A stretch of 64,000 nt of DNA, taken from contig OZ252236.1 of assembly GCA_965249455.1 (NCBI GenBank), positions 4,154,001 to 4,218,000 on the forward strand, in the 5' to 3' direction. The stretch is from Jiulongibacter sp024742395 (GTDB taxonomy: Bacteria > Bacteroidota > Bacteroidia > Cytophagales > Spirosomataceae). Positions 59,538 to 64,000 of the stretch are shown here, one piece after another. The stretch's first letter is position 1; every line of letters begins with the position of its first letter. A program made the position numbers and the translations under genes. The notes below the pieces were generated by a model. The model was not told where the DNA came from, ran no database searches, and saw only the letters and a list, made by a program, of their open reading frames with translations.

Positions 59538-60346
59538 TCAACTGAAACTCCTTGTCTTACCACTTCAAAAAGCATAATTCCGGCAGCAACAGAGACATTT
59601 AAAGAGCCTATTTTGCCTAACATGGGTATCTTACCCAGTACGTCGCATTTTCTAATGAGACTATCTGAGATACCATCTTCCTCAGAACCCATCACTATCG
59701 CAATAGGGCCTGATAAATCATGACTGGAATAAATGTCAGAGGTTTTCTCTGTACAACCAATTACCTTAAAACCACTATTTTGGAGATATTCTACGGTTTT
59801 AGTCAAATCGTTTTCTTTGCAAACCGGTATGTAACTTAAGGCTCCGGAAGAGGTTTTCATAGCATCAGAGTTTACCTGAGCCGCTCCTCTCTTAGGAATT
59901 ACTATGGCATCTGCACCACTCGCCTCGGCCGTACGGGCTATGGCTCCGAAATTTCGTACATCGGTAATCCGATCCAGAATAAGTACTAAAGGTGTTTTAC
60001 CTTTCTCAAAGGCTTCCTGAACTACATTGCTTAAATCAGCATAATGAATGGCTGAAACAAAAGCTATAACACCTTGATGGTTTTTACCCGTAATTCTATT
60101 TAGCTTTTCGGTAGGAACAAACTGCACAATTACTCCCCTTTGACGAGCCAGCTTTTCTACCTCCTCATGAGAAAAGTCCTTTTGCACCATCACTTTTTCA
60201 ACCTCCTTCTCTGACCTCAGAAGCTCTATCACCGACTGTACACCAAAGACAAAATCATCCGGATTTTGTGTGGGTGCCGGCTTATGAAATTTCCTTTTTG
60301 ATCCTTGTTTAGAATCTCTTATTCCAAAACGCTTCCTGTTCTCCAT
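59534..60346 (-). CDS. rlmB: 23S rRNA (guanosine-2'-O)-methyltransferase RlmB-like (SpoU/TrmH family)
   Basis: A 270-residue SPOUT methyltransferase. A basic N-terminal tail leads into a substrate-binding domain (VFGVQSVIELLRSEKEVEKV) and the trefoil-knot motifs RITDVRNFGAIARTAEASGA, IAIVMGSEEDGIS and IGSLNVSVAAGIMLFEVVRQ. RlmB (G2251) is the best family match; other RNA substrates are possible. The ATG at 60346 overlaps the end of the GWxTD gene by 28 bp; a further in-frame start at 60367 would overlap more. Confidence 0.9.
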   Translation of the reverse strand: MENRKRFGIRDSKQGSKRKFHKPAPTQNPDDFVFGVQSVIELLRSEKEVEKVMVQKDFSHEEVEKLARQRGVIVQFVPTEKLNRITGKNHQGVIAFVSAIHYADLSNVVQEAFEKGKTPLVLILDRITDVRNFGAIARTAEASGADAIVIPKRGAAQVNSDAMKTSSGALSYIPVCKENDLTKTVEYLQNSGFKVIGCTEKTSDIYSSHDLSGPIAIVMGSEEDGISDSLIRKCDVLGKIPMLGKIGSLNVSVAAGIMLFEVVRQGVSVD

Positions 60347-61605
60347 GCTTCTACAAACGGGTACCAATAGGCTCCATACTCGGGATACCGAACAAGCTCA
60401 TAATGGTCTTCGCTAAATTGATTTGGTTTTCTATAAAATGTAAATATGATTTCCGAAAAATTGGCACTTTGTGAATACAGCCACACTTCTCTTAATCCGT
60501 TTCTTTGAATTCTCGACGGCGGACCCAAAACAAGGTAAATCATCCCTTTGTCCGTTTTCCAGCCCTCCTTATATGTTGTAAAAAGTTCATTAGACTTTTC
60601 TACTCTTCTGAAGTAAGTCTTTATTATTCGTTTAGCCACTGCTTGGTTTCCGGAGGTCATCGTTAAGAAATACAGGTCTAATGCTTTCTTGAAGTCCTTT
60701 GTTTCCTGAAGTTTATTAATCTCATCATTGGTACTCATATAAACTAAAGGTTGAGTTAGGTCTTCAGCCTTTGTTAATCTTGGGTAGTGCTCATTTACCA
60801 CCAGAAAACCGTAACCATTTTCAAGATTATTCTCATTGTCAAACAAGATATAGCTTCCTTCTTTATCAAAAATTAGTTCCTGACCAGATTTAATCGCTAG
60901 AGTTTCCTGTTCTACATAATTCACCAGTTCATTCCTCTTACTGGTACTCATAGGAGATAAGGCTGCAGGAGAGGAAGAGGAATATCTCTTGATTACCAAA
61001 TTATGAGAGAAACCATCCATTGATTTAAAGACCGTCTTTTGACCTACTCTTACAAAAGATTCAAAACTTGGTTTATCTGATCCTGAAATATACATCCCAA
61101 AACGTCTGTTTGGTCTTGAACCACTGAAATCAATATAGGTTTCATTGGTAAACTTTCTGGATGCAGAGAGGTCAATGAACTCAAGAGCCAAAACTGCCTC
61201 ATTGTGATCGCGTAAACGAGGAATATTGAATTGCAGATAAAGCAAATTGTCTGAAAGGCTATTTTTCCCTTCGCCCATATTAACCTTTCCAGACTCAAGC
61301 TTTTCCTTTATTCCGGTAGGTGTTTGTAGTATCCAGCTGGCCTTTATTCTTTTAGCAATGTCCTGAATATCATTAATATCATTTCTTTTGAGATTCTCTA
61401 CTTTCGCCTCAAGGAAAACAACTACTTCCAGAGAATCTTTTAAAATGTATTCTGTTTTAATAGAAGAGAAGTAAGGTCCTTCCTCCTTTTGATTTTCTTT
61501 TCTATCACCTGTAGACCCAGCACCAACTACGGTTTTGTTCTGAACTTTACAGCTGGTAGCCAGAAAAAATAAGACTAAAATGTGTAGTACGCTTTTTTGC
61601 ATCAT
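60319..61605 (-). CDS. GWxTD-domain lipoprotein
   Basis: A 428-residue lipoprotein (lipobox LVLFFLATSCKVQN). The C-terminal region contains the name-giving motif in YKEGWKTDKGMIYLVLGPPS followed by WLYSQSANFSEIIFTFYRKP. The N-terminal 330 residues are beta-rich with no recognised domain. The family is largely restricted to Bacteroidota and relatives; its molecular role is not established. It overlaps the rlmB start, so the pair is probably translated together. Confidence 0.88.
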   Translation of the reverse strand: MMQKSVLHILVLFFLATSCKVQNKTVVGAGSTGDRKENQKEEGPYFSSIKTEYILKDSLEVVVFLEAKVENLKRNDINDIQDIAKRIKASWILQTPTGIKEKLESGKVNMGEGKNSLSDNLLYLQFNIPRLRDHNEAVLALEFIDLSASRKFTNETYIDFSGSRPNRRFGMYISGSDKPSFESFVRVGQKTVFKSMDGFSHNLVIKRYSSSSPAALSPMSTSKRNELVNYVEQETLAIKSGQELIFDKEGSYILFDNENNLENGYGFLVVNEHYPRLTKAEDLTQPLVYMSTNDEINKLQETKDFKKALDLYFLTMTSGNQAVAKRIIKTYFRRVEKSNELFTTYKEGWKTDKGMIYLVLGPPSRIQRNGLREVWLYSQSANFSEIIFTFYRKPNQFSEDHYELVRYPEYGAYWYPFVEAWRTGSVLE

Positions 61606-61664
61606 AAATTGAACCCAAATATAGGTATTAACGAAAAATCATCGCGTCAGGTGCCCTTTATTTT

Positions 61665-62036
61665 ATGAGAGATATAAATTCTAGAGAAGATGTAGAAAAT
61701 TTAGTTAACCGATTCTACGAATATGTGCATGCCGACCCCAAAATGGCACCGGTTTTTGTCATGCCTAAAGAGCAATTTGAACGACATTTAGAACGGACTT
61801 ATAACTTCTGGGATAATTGGCTTTTTCAAACCGGAAATTACCACGGAGGTCTCATGTGGGCTCATATTGAAAAAAATATGCAGTACCCAATAACCACTGA
61901 ACTATTTGAAAGATGGCTTGCTCATTGGTTTAGAACCACCGATGAGTTGTTTAAAGGAGATAAGGCAGAATTTGTAAAATCCAAAGCGTTAGAGTTAGGT
62001 CAAATGATGAATGCTCGCCTAAACAAGCTTAGTTGA
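61665..62036 (+). CDS. group III truncated haemoglobin
   Basis: A 123-residue globin. Aligning by eye to the group III pattern gives B10 Tyr18 (NRFYEY), E7 His41 (FERHLERTYNFWDNWLF) and the proximal F8 His67 (MWAHIEKNMQYP), all present, so haem binding is expected. The usual HF in the following helix reads LF. Functions proposed for the family are oxygen or nitric-oxide chemistry; none is shown here. It overlaps metX tail to tail by 8 bp. Confidence 0.9.
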   Translation: MRDINSREDVENLVNRFYEYVHADPKMAPVFVMPKEQFERHLERTYNFWDNWLFQTGNYHGGLMWAHIEKNMQYPITTELFERWLAHWFRTTDELFKGDKAEFVKSKALELGQMMNARLNKLS

Positions 62037-63051
62037 TTTCTTTTTCCCATTCTGAAATGGCTTTAGTCATTTCTTCAAATTCTATTAAGAAACCGTCATG
62101 TCCGTAATCAGAATCAATCTCCACATATTTAGCTCCGGTAATTCCCTCTGCGATGAATGCTTGCTCAGCAGGAGGAAACAAAACATCTGAGGATATTCCG
62201 ATAACCAAAGTTTTTGCTTTCACTCTGCTCAGGGCATCTTTTAAAGAACCTCGGTAGCGGCTTACGTCATGAGAATCAAACATTTTACTTAAGACCCAAT
62301 AGGAAAAAGCATTAAACCTTCTTTGAATTTTCTCCCCTTGATAGTTCTGATATGTATTGGCCCTAAAGAAATCTATCTGGCCTTCATCTCTTGATTGCGT
62401 TCTATTATACGTCTGGTAGTTTCTGTAAGACAATAAGGCCATTGAACGAGCTACCTTCATTCCTTCTCTTCCGGCATCTTCATGACTTTCTTGCCAGGTA
62501 GGGTCTGTTTGAATGGCCATTCTTTGGCTTTCATTAAAAGCAATGCCCCAGGGTGAATGATATGAGTTTGTAGAAAACAATATTAACTTCTCACAAACCT
62601 CCGGATCTGTAACTGCCCATTCCAGAGCCTGCTGACCACCCAATGAGCCTCCCATTAAGGTGTCAATTTTTTCAATCTTCAGGTGATCTTTTACCAAATT
62701 AAGACAGATTACCACATCTCTGATAGTGAGCATTGGGAAATCATGGAAATATGGTTTTCCTGTGTTAGGATTAACACTCAGTGGATTAGTACTGCCATAA
62801 TGTGATCCTGGTACATTCACACACACAACAAAATCTTTACCTGGATTGAAGTGTCTATTCTCCCCTATCAGGCCGTTCCACCAGTCTGACGGATTTGCAT
62901 TACCTGTGAATGCATGACATACCCACACTACATTAGATTTGGTTTCATTTAATTTACCATAAGTAGTGTAGGCCAGTTCTACCTCGGGCAAAAACTCACC
63001 GCTTTCAAGTTTTAATGGAGACTTTTGAGTAAAAATGTGGTTTTCTAACAT
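62029..63051 (-). CDS. metX: homoserine O-acetyltransferase MetX
   Basis: Acetylates homoserine (possibly uses succinyl-CoA; sequence alone does not decide). A 340-residue alpha/beta hydrolase: GxSxGG nucleophile loop LMGGSLGGQQALEW with Ser136, VCHAFTGNANPSDWW for the oxyanion region, and Asp/His in SSDVLFPPAEQ and DYGHDGFLIE. The ATG at 63051 is preferred to one six codons earlier, which lies in the terminator. It follows metY, but a terminator lies between them. Confidence 0.92.
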   Translation of the reverse strand: MLENHIFTQKSPLKLESGEFLPEVELAYTTYGKLNETKSNVVWVCHAFTGNANPSDWWNGLIGENRHFNPGKDFVVCVNVPGSHYGSTNPLSVNPNTGKPYFHDFPMLTIRDVVICLNLVKDHLKIEKIDTLMGGSLGGQQALEWAVTDPEVCEKLILFSTNSYHSPWGIAFNESQRMAIQTDPTWQESHEDAGREGMKVARSMALLSYRNYQTYNRTQSRDEGQIDFFRANTYQNYQGEKIQRRFNAFSYWVLSKMFDSHDVSRYRGSLKDALSRVKAKTLVIGISSDVLFPPAEQAFIAEGITGAKYVEIDSDYGHDGFLIEFEEMTKAISEWEKEIN

Positions 63052-63081
63052 AAAAAAAGGTGAGGCCAAGCAAGCCTCACC
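63052..63081 (-). terminator. terminator between metY and metX
   Basis: On the minus strand an 8-bp stem GGTGAGGC / GCCTCACC with a 7-nt loop is followed by seven T. It ends one base before the metX ATG, leaving metX dependent on read-through or on control at this site. Confidence 0.88.
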
Positions 63082-63090
63082 GTTAAGTAA

Positions 63091-64000
63091 TTACAATCCT
63101 AAAGCTTTGGTAATATCAGCCTTGATATCATCAATATGCTCTATACCCGCAGAAATTCTTAATTGATTTGGCTCTACACCAGCAGACTTCTGCTCTTCCT
63201 CATTTAGCTGAGAATGCGTAGTACTGGCAGGGTGAATGATCAATGTCTTAGCATCACCTACATTGGCCAGATGAGAGATCAACTCTAAAGAATTAACAAA
63301 TTTCTCTGCTCTTTCTCTACCGCCTTTCAGGTTAAACGAAAGTACTCCACCAAAACCTCTGCTTAGGTATTTCTTGGCCAGCTCGTGTGTAGGATGAGAC
63401 GCTAAACCAGGGTAGCTTACTGATTCTACCTCAGGATGCTCATTTAGCCAAGTAGCCAGTGCCAATGCGTTTTCACAAGTTCTTTCTACTCGCAATGTCA
63501 ACGTTTCTAAACCTTGAAGAAGCAGGAAGGAGTTAAATGGTGACTGAGCAGGACCCCAATCTCTTAAACCCTCCACTCTACATCTAATGATAAACTGTAT
63601 GTTTCCAAAAGGGCCACCAATACCAAAGACATCATTTAATACCATTCCATTATAGCTGGCAGATGGCTCAGTGAATTGAGGATATTTACCATTTCCCCAG
63701 TTAAACGTTCCACCATCTATGATTACACCACCCATTGCAGTACCATGACCGCCTACCCATTTGGTAGCAGATTCTACTACTACAGAGGCTCCATGCTTTA
63801 ATGGCTGACAAATTGCACCACCTGCACCAAAAGTATTATCGACGAAAAGTGGAAGATCATATTTCTTTGCTAAAGCAGCAAGTTTCTCAAAATCAGGCGT
63901 ATTTAAACCTGGATTGCCGATTGTTTCTACATACAGAAGTTTGGTCTTATTATCAATCAATGATTCAAAACTATCCACATCATTTCCCTTTGCAAATCTG
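63091..64000 (-). CDS. metY: O-acetylhomoserine sulfhydrylase (aminocarboxypropyltransferase), C-terminal part
   Basis: PLP-dependent Cys/Met-metabolism enzyme that makes homocysteine from O-acetylhomoserine and sulfide. The reading frame is open to the right edge; the GTG at 63978 is not a real start. The visible 303 residues include the PLP Lys in VVESATKWVGGHGTAMGGVI, FVDNTFGAGGAICQPL and the C-terminal SAGVEPNQLRISAGIEHIDD. About 125 N-terminal residues lie outside the window. It is upstream of metX on the same strand, forming a met pair. Confidence 0.93.
   Translation of the reverse strand, partial: RFAKGNDVDSFESLIDNKTKLLYVETIGNPGLNTPDFEKLAALAKKYDLPLFVDNTFGAGGAICQPLKHGASVVVESATKWVGGHGTAMGGVIIDGGTFNWGNGKYPQFTEPSASYNGMVLNDVFGIGGPFGNIQFIIRCRVEGLRDWGPAQSPFNSFLLLQGLETLTLRVERTCENALALATWLNEHPEVESVSYPGLASHPTHELAKKYLSRGFGGVLSFNLKGGRERAEKFVNSLELISHLANVGDAKTLIIHPASTTHSQLNEEEQKSAGVEPNQLRISAGIEHIDDIKADITKALGL

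Overview
The window is a low-GC, AT-rich chromosomal segment from a member of the Bacteroidota, most likely the Cytophagales or a relative; I cannot name a genus. Supporting signs: genes typical of the phylum (a GWxTD-domain lipoprotein, a BT_3928-type DoxX protein, DUF1599, DUF2851 and DUF2807 proteins, archaeal-type ProS, a FecI-type sigma with FecR, CarboxypepD_reg TonB receptors), a protein with a type IX secretion C-terminal sorting domain, TAnnTTTG-type -7 promoter elements, and almost no Shine-Dalgarno sequences except in front of rpsU. No rRNA, tRNA, CRISPR array, prophage or intact insertion sequence was seen.

Layout. 0-3.1 kb: nucleotide-sugar genes galE-rfbB-rfbA (rfbC lies far away at 59 kb). 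3.2-9.8 kb: a SirB1-like protein, an M1 peptidase, a XerD-type recombinase, rpsU, a HerA-like ATPase and a small kinase. 9.9-20.9 kb: folD, an FMN glutamate-synthase-like protein, aroA, envelope proteins (DUF502, DUF4139), an Ldh-family dehydrogenase, a carbohydrate-binding lipoprotein, an acetyltransferase, N-carbamoylputrescine amidase and a DUF5694 protein. 20.9-31.2 kb: sufB, a lipoprotein, then a minus-strand run thiolase - AMP-ligase - TonB receptor - queD - lpxB, preceded by a large fibronectin III/T9SS protein. 31.3-41.7 kb: folP, then DUF1599 - DoxX - aroK, a FadL-like outer membrane protein, a Ser/Arg- and aromatic-rich repeat lipoprotein, proS, an FKBP isomerase, metF and a secreted three-repeat protein. 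41.7-48.9 kb: an ECF sigma/FecR cell-surface signalling locus. 49-64 kb: a CBS protein, a second CarboxypepD_reg TonB receptor, an AddA-like helicase-nuclease, CCA-adding enzyme, DUF2851, pyrF, rfbC, rlmB, a GWxTD lipoprotein, a group III truncated haemoglobin, and metX/metY.

The most notable result is in the 41.7-48.9 kb locus. Four copies of one two-part element, ATAGGGG - exactly 15 nt - TTGTC, lie in front of the DUF2807 lipoprotein gene, the sigma gene itself, an STN-domain surface protein gene and a TonB-dependent receptor gene. Nothing like it was noticed elsewhere in the window. This looks like a complete ECF regulon readable from sequence. The signalling (STN) domain and the TonB transport barrel are on separate proteins, both controlled by the same element. 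Just after the receptor gene is a GC-rich pair of hairpins containing a short open frame that I cannot explain.

Other points: rpsU has a perfect 8-nt Shine-Dalgarno sequence, consistent with the known S21 autoregulation idea for this phylum. The thiolase lacks its C-terminal catalytic cysteine and is coupled to an AMP-ligase and a TonB receptor. Several genes usually found in operons (sufB, rfbC, aguB, the AddA-like gene) stand alone here.
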